Both the position numbers and the translations under genes were made by a program. From an uncultured Lachnospiraceae bacterium (lineage in GTDB: Bacteria; Bacillota; Clostridia; Lachnospirales; Lachnospiraceae), in NCBI GenBank assembly GCA_947164865.1, contig CAMUYA010000014.1, positions 1 to 64,000 of the forward strand: 64,000 bases of DNA. The letters run 5' to 3'. Shown here one piece after another: positions 28,572 to 39,183 of this stretch. Positions within the stretch are counted from its first letter, which is position 1; every line of letters starts with the position of its first letter. The notes beneath the pieces are model-generated. The model had not been told where the DNA came from. It did no database searches and saw only the letters and a list, made by a program, of their open reading frames with translations.

Positions 28572-31036
28572 AAAAAACAATCATAAAGAGAGTGATAATA
28601 AGCGTTCTGCTTCACGTGGTTGCCGCGTTTATTATTATTATTTCCGCCAACCTTGTAACTCACTCCACGTTTACCATCAAATATATAGACGACAGTGTTA
28701 CTTACGAAAGCGGCAGTCTGTCTGGTATCAAGTATATGGATGAATCCGAGATCCATACACAGATATACACCAGACAGATGCAGGATATCATCACCCTGTG
28801 TGCACTTAAGAATACTCTCGAAAAGAGCGAACCGGATTTTTCATCCGGTTCGGTTAACGTGCTTGATTATATCTACGGCATATATGGAGGCTACGGTAGC
28901 AGCTTTGGAATGGAGCCTGTCAGGTTTTCCATCGACAATCTGATCAAATGGGGCAGAAAAGGGTTTACTTACTCAAATATTGTATTTACAGAGCAGGAGT
29001 TCATGGATTTTTACGATTCGGCATATTCCGTGGATGAGCTGCTGATCTATTGTCCCGACATGTTAAGCTCGCAGGTTGCGGATGACGGAGAAAGATATAT
29101 TACCGTAAGATTCCTCGATATGGAATATCCAACCGAGGATGGTGTTGCGTATCTTGCAAATTATGCTTCGGACTGGGTTGAGTACAGTGATATTCAGGAT
29201 TGTATAGTCTATGCAGGTACCAAGTTTTCTCAGTATTATGACATGTACCGCAACGGTATCCTGCTTTACGACAATCATGAGATAAATCTCAAATATGTCA
29301 TAAAATGTGCCGGTTCGGTATACACAAATATTCCCAAAAATATTCTTGACAGCTCAAATGCTTCCGATACGGAACTCACGGATTACTTTTCAGAAAACTC
29401 CGATTATTTGATCTATTATCCGGAGGAACTGGAATATTCCACTATTTCCGACGTTAGCGAATCGGAACTGTATATTATGATCCGGACATATGAGGAGGAC
29501 CTTGGTTCACCCGTTAAGATATGGGCCTATGTCAATAATGATTATTCGATCGAGGATGATGCTTTTTCCACCGCATACCGGTATGGCGAGGGAAAGAGAG
29601 GTACATTCGGGAGAAATATCGTATTTCTTGCAGCATTTTCGTTTGTTTATGCTTCGGTCATGTTCCTGATGGCAAAGAGCGCAGGATATAATAAAGTCAC
29701 CGGAAAGTATGAATTCGCTTATGATAAGCCGTTTATAGAATTATATCTGTTAACTGCGGCTTTGTTTATAACAGGATCGGGGTTTTATTTAAGAAAGACC
29801 GATGTGGCGTCAGAAAGGCTGTTTTATCCGCTGATAATCGTATTCGGAATTCTTTCGAGCCATGCATTACAGAGCTTTATTTATACTCTTGTGCGCAATA
29901 TCCGTAACCGGAAGATCAAAGACAGATCCCTGATCTATCGTGTTGTCGTGTTTTTCTCGGATGTAAGAGATAACGTAGAGAACAGTAAGAATCCTTATGT
30001 CAGGGTACTGTTACCCTTTAACTATTACTTTATTCTCAATTTCGTCTTGATCGTGGTTATAATGCTGCTTCAAAACAGATCCAGATATTTCTGGGTATTT
30101 GTTTCGATCGTGCTGCTTATCGTAATAAACGTTCTTTTTGCTGCAAGAAGCATCAAGAAGGCATCCGATTTTAACGAGATCATGGAGGGGGTCAGAAGGA
30201 TCGGATCGGGAGAACTTGATTATAAGATAAACACCGAAAAGATGCTAGATACAAATAAAGATTTTGCCGAGCAGATCAATAATATCGGAGAAGGCATTCA
30301 GAGTGCGGTCAAAACCAGCATGCGTGACGAAAAGATGAAATCCGATCTTATCACAAATGTTTCACACGATCTAAAAACGCCGCTCACGTCAATCATAAAC
30401 TATGTAAATCTGCTTGAGGATGAGAATATTACGCAGGAGCCTGCCGCGGGGTATATCAAAACTCTTGACGAAAAGGCAAAAAGATTAAAGCAGCTCCTTA
30501 TCGATCTTATCGATGCGTCCAGGCTTTCTTCAGGTACTACGGAGGTGAATCTTCAGAAGATCAGAGTTTCTGAACTGGTAAACCAGATAGTTGCCGAGTT
30601 TTCCGATAAGCTGGCAGAAAGAAATCTGTCGGTCATCTTTGACGGAAAATCAGAATCATATATTATGGCGGACGGCAGACACATGTGGAGACTTATGGAT
30701 AACCTCTTTGAAAATGTGTGCAAGTATTCGCTTATGGGAACCAGGGTTTATGTTGAGGTGAGAGATTTTTCCTCCGCAGGAGACGGCGATCAATATGACA
30801 GTGTTAAAGATAAGCTTTTGATCAGCATAAAAAACATCTCGGCAACGCCCAATAAAATGCAGGGAAGTGAGCTTACCGAGAGGTTTATAAGAGGCGATTC
30901 CTCCAGAACTTCAGAAGGAAGCGGCCTCGGACTGTATATTGCCAAGAGCCTTACCGAACTGCAGGGCGGAACCTTTGAAATAATAGCAGACGGAGACCTC
31001 TTTAAGGCTACGATGATATTTGATATAAGCAGATAA
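28568..31036 (+). CDS. Membrane sensor histidine kinase
   Basis: H box LITNVSHDLKTPLTSIINYVNLL, N box DNLFENVCKYS, G box GSGLGLYIAKSL; large N-terminal extracytoplasmic region. Confidence 0.93.
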   Translation: MKKTIIKRVIISVLLHVVAAFIIIISANLVTHSTFTIKYIDDSVTYESGSLSGIKYMDESEIHTQIYTRQMQDIITLCALKNTLEKSEPDFSSGSVNVLDYIYGIYGGYGSSFGMEPVRFSIDNLIKWGRKGFTYSNIVFTEQEFMDFYDSAYSVDELLIYCPDMLSSQVADDGERYITVRFLDMEYPTEDGVAYLANYASDWVEYSDIQDCIVYAGTKFSQYYDMYRNGILLYDNHEINLKYVIKCAGSVYTNIPKNILDSSNASDTELTDYFSENSDYLIYYPEELEYSTISDVSESELYIMIRTYEEDLGSPVKIWAYVNNDYSIEDDAFSTAYRYGEGKRGTFGRNIVFLAAFSFVYASVMFLMAKSAGYNKVTGKYEFAYDKPFIELYLLTAALFITGSGFYLRKTDVASERLFYPLIIVFGILSSHALQSFIYTLVRNIRNRKIKDRSLIYRVVVFFSDVRDNVENSKNPYVRVLLPFNYYFILNFVLIVVIMLLQNRSRYFWVFVSIVLLIVINVLFAARSIKKASDFNEIMEGVRRIGSGELDYKINTEKMLDTNKDFAEQINNIGEGIQSAVKTSMRDEKMKSDLITNVSHDLKTPLTSIINYVNLLEDENITQEPAAGYIKTLDEKAKRLKQLLIDLIDASRLSSGTTEVNLQKIRVSELVNQIVAEFSDKLAERNLSVIFDGKSESYIMADGRHMWRLMDNLFENVCKYSLMGTRVYVEVRDFSSAGDGDQYDSVKDKLLISIKNISATPNKMQGSELTERFIRGDSSRTSEGSGLGLYIAKSLTELQGGTFEIIADGDLFKATMIFDISR

Positions 31037-31092
31037 ACAGCTCAAGAGAGAATGCTACTATATTTTTTGACAACAAAACGATCTGCCCTACA

Positions 31093-32289
31093 CTATCGCC
31101 CAATCTGAATATCCTGATGCGACTTGTACTCCTCGAGTATTGCATGCATCTTATCAGCAGTAGCCATAACATTTGAGAGAGATGCATCATGGTTCATGAA
31201 GTCGACGATGGAAGCGATAAGCTTACTCATATCTGCTTCGCAGAACCATTTGCGTGAATAGATCTCGGGTGGAAGGTAGGTGAGGTTTGTTGTTATAACC
31301 TTATCAAAGGCGCCTTTCTCGTATGCCTTATCAAATCCGGCAAGACCTTCTGTGAAAAGACCGAAGGTGGTGCAGATAAACACTTTACCCGCACCCATTT
31401 CCTTGAGCTTTTGAGCTGTATCAAGCATGGAACCGCCGGAGGAGATCATATCATCCATTATGATCACATCTTTTCCATCCAGAGAATCTCCAAGGAATTC
31501 GTGGGCAACGATGGGGTTTTTCCCGTTCACAATGGTGGTGTAATCACGTCTTTTGTAGAACATGCCGGTATTTAGCCCCAATACGTTTGCAAAATAGATC
31601 GCTCTGTCGAGAGCGCCCTCGTCGGGGGCGATAACAACAAGGTGATCCTTATCTACATTCAGGTTATTGTCGCATGTGAGCAGAGCCTTCATGAACTGGT
31701 ACGGCGGCATGAAGTTGTCAAATCCCTTAAGGGGAGTGGCATTCTGCACTCTTGGATCGTGGGCATCGAAGGTTATAAAGTTGCTCACACCCATATCATA
31801 GAGCTCTTCGAGCATGTATGCCGCATCCAGAGATTCAAGACCGTTTCTTCTGTGCTGGCGTCCCTCATACAGGAAGGGCATTATAATGTTAACGCGCGCA
31901 GCTTTTCCGTTGCATGCTGCGATCACACGCTTAAGATCCTGATAATGATCGTCCGGAGACATATGGTTCACGTAACCGTTCATCTGATATGTGATGGAAT
32001 GATTGCACACGTCAACCATGATAAATACATCTTTACCGCGGACCGATTCATTTATGGTTCCTTTGGATTCACCGCTTCCGAAGCGGGGGATATCATAGCT
32101 TAAGAGGTAATTATCCTCCTTATAGCCGTGAAATGCAGGATCGTTTTTAACTGAATCGTTGTGTACGACTTTTCGGAATTCAACAAGGTATTTATTTACG
32201 ATCTCACCCATTTTTGCCATTGAGGGCAGGGCGATGAGCTTAAGAGCTCCGACGGGCATAGCGTTTTCAAGTTCCGCGACGTTAGGCAT
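31093..32289 (-). CDS. prs: Ribose-phosphate pyrophosphokinase
   Basis: VVIAPDEGALDRAIYFANVLG, DVIIMDDMISSGGSMLDTAQKLKEMGA. Confidence 0.9.
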   Translation of the reverse strand: MPNVAELENAMPVGALKLIALPSMAKMGEIVNKYLVEFRKVVHNDSVKNDPAFHGYKEDNYLLSYDIPRFGSGESKGTINESVRGKDVFIMVDVCNHSITYQMNGYVNHMSPDDHYQDLKRVIAACNGKAARVNIIMPFLYEGRQHRRNGLESLDAAYMLEELYDMGVSNFITFDAHDPRVQNATPLKGFDNFMPPYQFMKALLTCDNNLNVDKDHLVVIAPDEGALDRAIYFANVLGLNTGMFYKRRDYTTIVNGKNPIVAHEFLGDSLDGKDVIIMDDMISSGGSMLDTAQKLKEMGAGKVFICTTFGLFTEGLAGFDKAYEKGAFDKVITTNLTYLPPEIYSRKWFCEADMSKLIASIVDFMNHDASLSNVMATADKMHAILEEYKSHQDIQIGR

Positions 32290-32433
32290 AAGTTCCTCCG
32301 AATATGGTATACTATTTGCAAAATATTATTTTACATACAAGGGGCTTAGTACGTCAAGTTTACATAATGCAAACTTAGCGGTACTATAGAGGGATAATTT
32401 ACAAGATGATTTAAACAGGTTTTCCATGAGAAA

Positions 32434-33783
32434 GTGAACATGAATAAACAACACAAGCACATAATAAGTGAAATAGTTAGGGGCAGCATTGCGGAAGAAA
32501 TGGGCCTTGAACCCGGTGATGCCATCATTTCCATAAACGGAAACGATATAGAAGATATATTCGATTATCAGTATTATTCCATGGACAGTGAGCTTAACAT
32601 CGTTGTCGAATCAAAGGACGGAGAAGAATGTCTGCTGGAGATCGAAAAAGATGAGGATGAGGAACTGGGGATCATATTCGATAATGGCTTGATGGATAAT
32701 TACCGATCATGCCATAACAAGTGTATATTCTGCTTTATCGATCAGAATCCACCCGGAATGCGCAAAAGCTTGTATTTTAAAGATGATGATTCCAGGCTGA
32801 GCTTCCTGCAGGGCAATTACGTTACCCTCACAAATATGTCCGACCATGATGTGGACAGGATCATAAAATATAACCTTTCACCTATCAATATTTCATTCCA
32901 CACTATGAATCCCGAGTTAAGGTGCAGGATGCTGAATAACCGTTTTGCCGGAGAAGCTCTTAAGAAGGTGGAAAGATTCTATGAAGCCGGCATCACTATG
33001 AACGGGCAGATAGTGCTTTGCCCCGGATGGAATGACGGAAAAGAGCTTGAATACTCAATAAATGAGCTTATGAAATATCTGCCTGTTCTGGAAAGCGTTT
33101 CGGTTGTGCCGGTAGGTCTTACAAGATTTCGTGACGGCCTTGAAAAGCTCAGGGCCTTTACTCCGGAAGAATGCGGCGAAGTGATTGATATTATAGAAAA
33201 ATATCAAAAGACGGCATACGAAAGATCCGGTCTTCACTTTATACATGCAAGCGATGAATTTTATATTGTCGCCGGCAGAGATCTGCCCGAGAGTGAAAGA
33301 TATGATGATTACAGACAGATCGACAACGGAGTCGGGAAGGCCAGATTCATTATTGATGACTTTAATGAGACCTTAGAAAGAGTAAGATCAAACCCCGAAA
33401 TATGTGCAGCCATCAGACCCAGAACCGTTTCAACCGTAACGGGAACCCTTACCACCGGTATGAACGAGGAGTTTGCCCGCAGGATCGAGGAAGCTTTCCC
33501 GGGGGTAAAGGTCAATGTGTACACAATACTTAATGATTTTTACGGCCACGGTATAACTGTTACGGGCTTGCTTGTGGGTTCGGATATAATAAACCAGCTA
33601 AGAGGAAAAGAACTTGGTGAAAGGCTGTATCTTCCCGAAACTTGCTTAAGGAGCGGAAGTGACGAGTTCCTTGACGATGTAAGAGTGCCTGAGCTTGAAG
33701 ATGCTTTACAATGCGGCGTAAGTATTGTAAAATCAAGCGGGCGGGATTTTGTTTTTTCGATGCTCGGAATAAGGGATTTATAA
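32434..33783 (+). CDS. DUF512 family protein with PDZ and radical-SAM-like Cys cluster
   Basis: ISEIVRGSIAEEMGLEPGDAIISING (PDZ); YRSCHNKCIFCFIDQNPPGMRKSLYFKDDDSRLSFLQGNYVTLTN. Confidence 0.9.
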   Translation: MNMNKQHKHIISEIVRGSIAEEMGLEPGDAIISINGNDIEDIFDYQYYSMDSELNIVVESKDGEECLLEIEKDEDEELGIIFDNGLMDNYRSCHNKCIFCFIDQNPPGMRKSLYFKDDDSRLSFLQGNYVTLTNMSDHDVDRIIKYNLSPINISFHTMNPELRCRMLNNRFAGEALKKVERFYEAGITMNGQIVLCPGWNDGKELEYSINELMKYLPVLESVSVVPVGLTRFRDGLEKLRAFTPEECGEVIDIIEKYQKTAYERSGLHFIHASDEFYIVAGRDLPESERYDDYRQIDNGVGKARFIIDDFNETLERVRSNPEICAAIRPRTVSTVTGTLTTGMNEEFARRIEEAFPGVKVNVYTILNDFYGHGITVTGLLVGSDIINQLRGKELGERLYLPETCLRSGSDEFLDDVRVPELEDALQCGVSIVKSSGRDFVFSMLGIRDL

Positions 33784-33814
33784 CCCGTAAAAATGCTTAT
33801 TTAGGATTTAATAT

Positions 33815-35161
33815 ATGTCAGACAGAAATAATAAACCGATAGTAGCCATCGTGGGCAGACCCAACGTCGGGAAATCGACGCTTTTTAACATGCTTGCGGG
33901 TGAAAAAATATCGATAGTAAAGGATACTCCGGGTATTACCAGAGACAGGATATATGCAGATGTTACCTGGCTCGACAGAGAGTTTACTCTGATAGATACC
34001 GGAGGAATAGAGCCTGACAGCAGCGATATCATTCTTTCGCAGATGCGCAATCAGGCCCAGATAGCGATAGATACCGCAGATGTGATAATCTTTCTGGTGG
34101 ACGTTAAGCAGGGACTTGTGGATTCCGATTCAAAAGTGGCAGATATGCTGAGGCGTTCGCAAAAGCCTGTGGTGCTTGTTGTAAATAAAGTGGATTCACC
34201 TGAAAAATACATGGCGGACGTTTACGAGTTCTATAATCTCGGAATCGGTGAACCTTTTGCGATATCATCCACAAATAAGCTCGGAATAGGTGATATGCTG
34301 GACGAAGTGATATCTCATTTTCCGGAAAGAGATAACGCGGGAGAGGAAGAGGAACTTCCCAGGGTTGCGATCGTCGGAAAGCCCAATGTAGGAAAATCAA
34401 GTCTTATCAACAAATTCCTCGGAGAAGACAGGCTTATCGTATCGGATATAGCAGGCACCACCCGGGATGCGGTTGATACAAGAGTAAAATACAAAGAAAA
34501 AGAATACATTTTTATAGATACTGCAGGCGTAAGGCGCAAGAATAAGATAAAAGAAGACCTCGAGCATTATATGATAGTTCGCACGGTGGGAGCTATCGAG
34601 CGCTCGGATGTGGTGGTACTTGTCATTGATGCGACAGAGGGCGTGACAGAGCAGGATGCCAAGATCGCAGGCATTGCACATGACAGAGGGAAGGCCGTGA
34701 TCATAGCGGTAAATAAATGGGATGCCGTAGAAAAAGACGATAAGACCATTTACAGATTTACCGAAAAGGTACGCGACACCTTATCTTTCATGCAATATGC
34801 GGAGATCTTATTTATATCCGCATTGACGGGGCAGAGGCTTCCAAAGCTTTTTGAGACTATTGACGCGGTATATGAGAATCATGCGATGAGAGTCGGCACC
34901 GGCGTGCTCAACGAGATCATGTCCGAAGCGGTTGCAATGCAGCAGCCTCCGAATGACAAGGGTAAGATATTAAGGCTGTATTACATCACTCAGGTTGCGG
35001 TAAAGCCGCCGACATTCGTTATTTTTGTAAATGATAAGGAACTTATGCATTTCTCTTATACAAGATATATAGAGAATCAGATAAGAAAGACTTTTGGATT
35101 TGTGGGAACACCGCTTAAATTTATAATCAGGGAGCGTAAGGAAAATGATATACGCAGTTAG
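33815..35161 (+). CDS. der: Ribosome biogenesis GTPase Der (EngA)
   Basis: Two G domains: [12 protein letters not shown] and [12 protein letters not shown]. Confidence 0.96.
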   Translation: MSDRNNKPIVAIVGRPNVGKSTLFNMLAGEKISIVKDTPGITRDRIYADVTWLDREFTLIDTGGIEPDSSDIILSQMRNQAQIAIDTADVIIFLVDVKQGLVDSDSKVADMLRRSQKPVVLVVNKVDSPEKYMADVYEFYNLGIGEPFAISSTNKLGIGDMLDEVISHFPERDNAGEEEELPRVAIVGKPNVGKSSLINKFLGEDRLIVSDIAGTTRDAVDTRVKYKEKEYIFIDTAGVRRKNKIKEDLEHYMIVRTVGAIERSDVVVLVIDATEGVTEQDAKIAGIAHDRGKAVIIAVNKWDAVEKDDKTIYRFTEKVRDTLSFMQYAEILFISALTGQRLPKLFETIDAVYENHAMRVGTGVLNEIMSEAVAMQQPPNDKGKILRLYYITQVAVKPPTFVIFVNDKELMHFSYTRYIENQIRKTFGFVGTPLKFIIRERKENDIRS

Positions 35162-35891
35162 AGCATTTTCATTACTGATAGGTCTGGCTTTCGGATTATT
35201 CCAGACCGGCTATATTGTAGGTAAAGCAAACGGAGTGGATTTAAGGACCGTAGGAAGCGGCAATTCGGGTACGACTAATGCCGTAAGAGTGCTCGGAACA
35301 AAACAGGGACTTCTGGTGCTTGCGGGTGATGCCGCCAAAACTCTGCTTGCAATGATGATAGTGTTTTTTACGTTCGGAAGAATGTATCCGGAAATGAAGC
35401 TGCTTCTTTGCATGTATGCCGCACTGGGCGCTATTCTTTCCCACGATTTCCCCTTCTATATGCACTTTAAAGGCGGTAAGGGTATTGCGTGTACAGCGGG
35501 TTATTGCATAGCTCTTTGTTTCTTTAATCCATGGATTTTTATTGTAACTTTTTTTGTATTTCTTATTCCCTGGCTTATCACTCATTACGTTTCGTTGGGA
35601 TCGCTCTGCGTATATGTGGCGCTGGTATTTGAATTTGTTCTCTACGGACAGATGCAGTGGCCGGGATTTCAGTATGAACAGCCTGTGCTTATAGAGATCT
35701 ACGTAATTGAGTTTATCCTCGGAGCACTTGCATTTTTCCTTCACAGGAAAAATATCGTAAGGCTTGTAAAGGGTGTTGAGAGCAAGACTTACCTCAGAAA
35801 GAGTAAAAGAGACGAATATAATGCAATGAAAGCAGCCAAAGAGGCGGCTGAAAAAGCTGCCGATGAGGCAGGTGAAAGTTCTGTAAAATAA
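35145..35891 (+). CDS. plsY: Glycerol-3-phosphate acyltransferase PlsY
   Basis: [31 protein letters not shown] motifs; multiple TM. Confidence 0.93.
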   Translation: MIYAVRAFSLLIGLAFGLFQTGYIVGKANGVDLRTVGSGNSGTTNAVRVLGTKQGLLVLAGDAAKTLLAMMIVFFTFGRMYPEMKLLLCMYAALGAILSHDFPFYMHFKGGKGIACTAGYCIALCFFNPWIFIVTFFVFLIPWLITHYVSLGSLCVYVALVFEFVLYGQMQWPGFQYEQPVLIEIYVIEFILGALAFFLHRKNIVRLVKGVESKTYLRKSKRDEYNAMKAAKEAAEKAADEAGESSVK

Positions 35892-35906
35892 GAGAGGTGG
35901 AAGTAT

Positions 35907-36896
35907 ATGGCCAATGTTACGATACTCGGAGGCGGAACCTGGGGCATAGCTCTGGCTCAGCTGCTTGATAAAAACGGCCACAATGTAAAGGTGTGGTCGG
36001 CGTTGGAAAAGGAAATAAAGGTTTTATCCGAGACACATACTCATCCGGGACTTCCGGGAGTTGTTCTTTCCGAAAAGATTTCTTATACACTCGACGATAA
36101 AGAGGCTGTTACCGGTGCAGATCTGCTTGTGATGGCGGTAGCAAGTGCATTTACGAGAAGAACTGCTAAAAGGCTTTCCCCTTATGTTGCAGAGGGACAG
36201 AAGATAGTTGCCGTTGCCAAAGGTATTGAAGAAGATACCCTCATGACTCAGGCGGATATTGTATCCGATGAGATCCCTCAGGCGGAAGTGGCAGTGCTTT
36301 CAGGGCCTTCACATGCAGAAGAAGTATCTAAATTCATGCCCACTACAGTGGTAGTCGGATCGGAAAACAAAGAGACGGCTAAGTTCATACAGAATCTTTT
36401 CATGTGCGATGTATTCAGAGTATATACCAGCAGCGATGTGCTTGGTATAGAGCTTGGAAGCTCACTCAAAAACGTTATAGCACTTGCGGCAGGTATTTCG
36501 GACGGTCTCGGTTACGGAGATAACGCCAAGGCAGCCATAATTACCAGAGGAATTGCCGAAATGTCAAGGCTTGGAACCGCTATGGGCGGAAAGGCCGAGA
36601 CTTTTGCGGGACTTACCGGTATCGGTGACCTTATCGTTACCTGTGACAGCATGCACTCCAGAAACAGGAGAGCCGGAATTCTCATCGGTCAGGGCAAAAC
36701 CATGAAAGAAGCTGTTGACGAAGTTCAGCAGGTAGTAGAAGGCATCTATTCCGCGAAAGCCGCTCTCGCCCTCGCCCGGAAATATCAGATCCAGATGCCC
36801 ATTGTTGAGCAGGTAAATGAAGTCCTGTTCCATGACAAAAAAGCATTGGATGCATTTAATGAACTTATGAACCGTGAGCGCAAGGATGAAGTATAG
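35907..36896 (+). CDS. gpsA: NAD(P)H-dependent glycerol-3-phosphate dehydrogenase
   Basis: MANVTILGGGTWGIALAQLL; LSGPSHAEEV. Confidence 0.95.
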   Translation: MANVTILGGGTWGIALAQLLDKNGHNVKVWSALEKEIKVLSETHTHPGLPGVVLSEKISYTLDDKEAVTGADLLVMAVASAFTRRTAKRLSPYVAEGQKIVAVAKGIEEDTLMTQADIVSDEIPQAEVAVLSGPSHAEEVSKFMPTTVVVGSENKETAKFIQNLFMCDVFRVYTSSDVLGIELGSSLKNVIALAAGISDGLGYGDNAKAAIITRGIAEMSRLGTAMGGKAETFAGLTGIGDLIVTCDSMHSRNRRAGILIGQGKTMKEAVDEVQQVVEGIYSAKAALALARKYQIQMPIVEQVNEVLFHDKKALDAFNELMNRERKDEV

Positions 36897-36898
36897 AT

Positions 36899-37068
36899 AA
36901 TAGTCAGCACCATACGATGATAGCTTCCGTAAGCGCACCATGTAGCGCCGCCGGCACTTACTGAGAACAAGCGTAAGCGCCGTTCGAAGTTAGTACCGCT
37001 GTGTGCGCGATATGAGCCGAGAGGCGTGTGCGCGGCGGAACTATCATTGGATGGGGCGTAACTAAGAT
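36899..37068. repeat. About 170-bp imperfect palindromic intergenic element, subfamily B
   Basis: GATGATAGCTTCCG...CGGAACTATCATTGGATGG arms; about 45 bp near-identical (inverted) to 59026-59070; terminal GCGTAACTAAGA. Confidence 0.85.
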
Positions 37069-37094
37069 AAAACTAATTAGCAAAAGGTGATACA

Positions 37095-37907
37095 ATGCAG
37101 GAATTTAACAGTACAAAAGATTATGTAGCAAGCGAAGAACTGATGGCGAGCGTTAATATTGCAATGGCGCTTGAAAAGCCCCTTCTTATAAAGGGCGAGC
37201 CCGGAACCGGTAAGACACAGCTTGCACAGGCTGTAGCCCAGGCACTTAACAAAAGGCTTATTATCTGGAATATCAAATCAACAACAAAAGCCCAGGATGG
37301 TCTTTATATCTACGACACCATTCAGAGACTCTATGACGGACAGTTCGGAGAGAGCGGAGTGGACGATATTTCGAGGTATATAAAGCTTGGAAAGCTTGGA
37401 GAAGCTTTTTCAAGCGAGGATCAGGTTATACTTCTTATAGACGAGATCGATAAAGCGGATCTGGAGTTTCCCAACGACCTTCTCTGGGAGCTTGATCAGA
37501 TGGAGTTTTACATTAACGAGACAAAAGAGACCGTCAAGGCTAAGCACAGGCCTGTTGTGATCATCACTTCCAATGCGGAAAAAGAGCTTCCCGATGCTTT
37601 TTTAAGAAGATGTATATTCCATTACATCGATTTCCCCGATAAAGAACTGATGGCACAGATCGTAAAGGTTCATTACCCGGATGTGGAAGAAAACCTTCTT
37701 AATGCAGCTATGGACACTTTCTACGATATCAGAAATATACATGATATCCGTAAAAAGCCCAGCACATCAGAGCTGATCGATTGGGTAAATGCTCTTCAGA
37801 TAGGCGGTATCAGTGCGGATCAGATAAGAGCAAAGCTTCCCTTTGTGGGGGTTGTTGTAAAAAAGGATGAGGACCTTGAATTGGTAAGAAAGGGCGGACT
37901 CGTTTAG
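37095..37907 (+). CDS. MoxR-like AAA+ ATPase
   Basis: KPLLIKGEPGTGKTQLAQAVAQAL, LLIDEIDKAD. Confidence 0.9.
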   Translation: MQEFNSTKDYVASEELMASVNIAMALEKPLLIKGEPGTGKTQLAQAVAQALNKRLIIWNIKSTTKAQDGLYIYDTIQRLYDGQFGESGVDDISRYIKLGKLGEAFSSEDQVILLIDEIDKADLEFPNDLLWELDQMEFYINETKETVKAKHRPVVIITSNAEKELPDAFLRRCIFHYIDFPDKELMAQIVKVHYPDVEENLLNAAMDTFYDIRNIHDIRKKPSTSELIDWVNALQIGGISADQIRAKLPFVGVVVKKDEDLELVRKGGLV

Positions 37908-39112
37908 TGTTTCAAAACTTCTTTGAAAGCTTAAGAGCAAAGGGACTGCACGTAACCCTCGGAGAATTTCTTGACCTGCAGAATGCGCTTGATAAAGGGC
38001 TCTGCGGCAGTTCTCTTACGCAGTTTTATTACATATCAAGGATGATACTCGTAAAGTCTGAGACTGATTATGACAAATTCGACATGGCTTTTGAAGAGTG
38101 TTTTAAAGCCGCCGAGCATGAGACAGAAGTCGGTGCTCAGATGCTCAGATGGCTTGATAAATCCGAGATGCTGGAGCTTGCCCATGAGGAGGCTAGAAAA
38201 CACCTCAATCAAACAGAGGACCTGCAGATCGATAAGGATGATGTCGAAGAGAAGTTCAAGCAGCGATTAAAGGACCAGAATGAAGAGCATAACGGTGGTT
38301 CTTTCTGGATAGGTACCATGGGTAAGACATCCTTCGGTAACTTGGGAGGAAATGTCGGCGGCGTTCGTGTAGGCGGACAGACGGGTTACCAGAGTGCGTT
38401 TTCTGTTGTCGGTGCCAGAAAGTATCGCGATTTCCGTGATGACAGGGTGATGGATAACAGGCAGTTCCAGCTTGCATTCAGACGCCTTCGCCAGTTCTCG
38501 GCAAATCTGGATATCCCCGAATCCGAGCTCGATATTGACAGAACGATAGACAAAACATGCAATCAGGGCGGTGTTTTGAATATCGTTATGAAAAAGCCGA
38601 GAAAAAATGCCGTTAAGCTGATGCTTCTCATGGACAGTGGCGGAACAATGATCCCCTACAGTTCGCTGCTGAACGATCTTTTTCAGGCAGTAAACAAATC
38701 GAATCATTATAAGGACGTTAAGTGCTATTATTTTCACAACTGCATATATAATCACCTCTATAAGACTCCGGAATGCGAAAACGGTGACTGGGTCGAGACT
38801 GAATGGCTGTTCAGAAATGCAGACAGCGATTATAAGGTGATAATAGTGGGTGATGCTGCTATGGCGCCTGAAGAGCTTTATTCCGACACAGGTAATTACC
38901 GCGGACCGAACGGTGGCCTTTCCGGATATGAGTGGTTAAAGCTGGTTAAGCGGCATTATAAAAAGGTTGTATGGTTGAATCCCAAGATGGCACCCGGTAA
39001 GGCTCCGTGGAGAGAAGCCGAAACCGCCTGCAAGGAACTGTTTCCCATGTATAAGCTTACTGTCGCGGGATTGAACAGAGCCATGTATGAACTGATGGCT
39101 CCGAAGAGATAG
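37907..39112 (+). CDS. VWA/CoxE-like domain protein
   Basis: GTG start overlapping MoxR stop; KLMLLMDSGGTMIPYSSLLNDLFQAV = degenerate MIDAS region. Confidence 0.82.
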   Translation: MFQNFFESLRAKGLHVTLGEFLDLQNALDKGLCGSSLTQFYYISRMILVKSETDYDKFDMAFEECFKAAEHETEVGAQMLRWLDKSEMLELAHEEARKHLNQTEDLQIDKDDVEEKFKQRLKDQNEEHNGGSFWIGTMGKTSFGNLGGNVGGVRVGGQTGYQSAFSVVGARKYRDFRDDRVMDNRQFQLAFRRLRQFSANLDIPESELDIDRTIDKTCNQGGVLNIVMKKPRKNAVKLMLLMDSGGTMIPYSSLLNDLFQAVNKSNHYKDVKCYYFHNCIYNHLYKTPECENGDWVETEWLFRNADSDYKVIIVGDAAMAPEELYSDTGNYRGPNGGLSGYEWLKLVKRHYKKVVWLNPKMAPGKAPWREAETACKELFPMYKLTVAGLNRAMYELMAPKR

Positions 39113-39183
39113 AGATAAAAAAGAGAGAATAGATTAGAGAAAAAAGAGAGCACCGGGAGAGATTAGCGGTTGAAGGTGTAGTC

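Noticed and set aside
36785-36970. Minus-strand ORF MFSVSAGGATWCAYGSYHRMVL... similar to the plus-strand ORF at 59011-59199 (MFSLSAGGATWCAHGSYHRP...)
   Set aside because: Similarity comes from the shared palindromic repeat. The ORFs overlap gpsA or non-coding sequence, lack an RBS and diverge outside the repeat. Treated as repeat, not protein.
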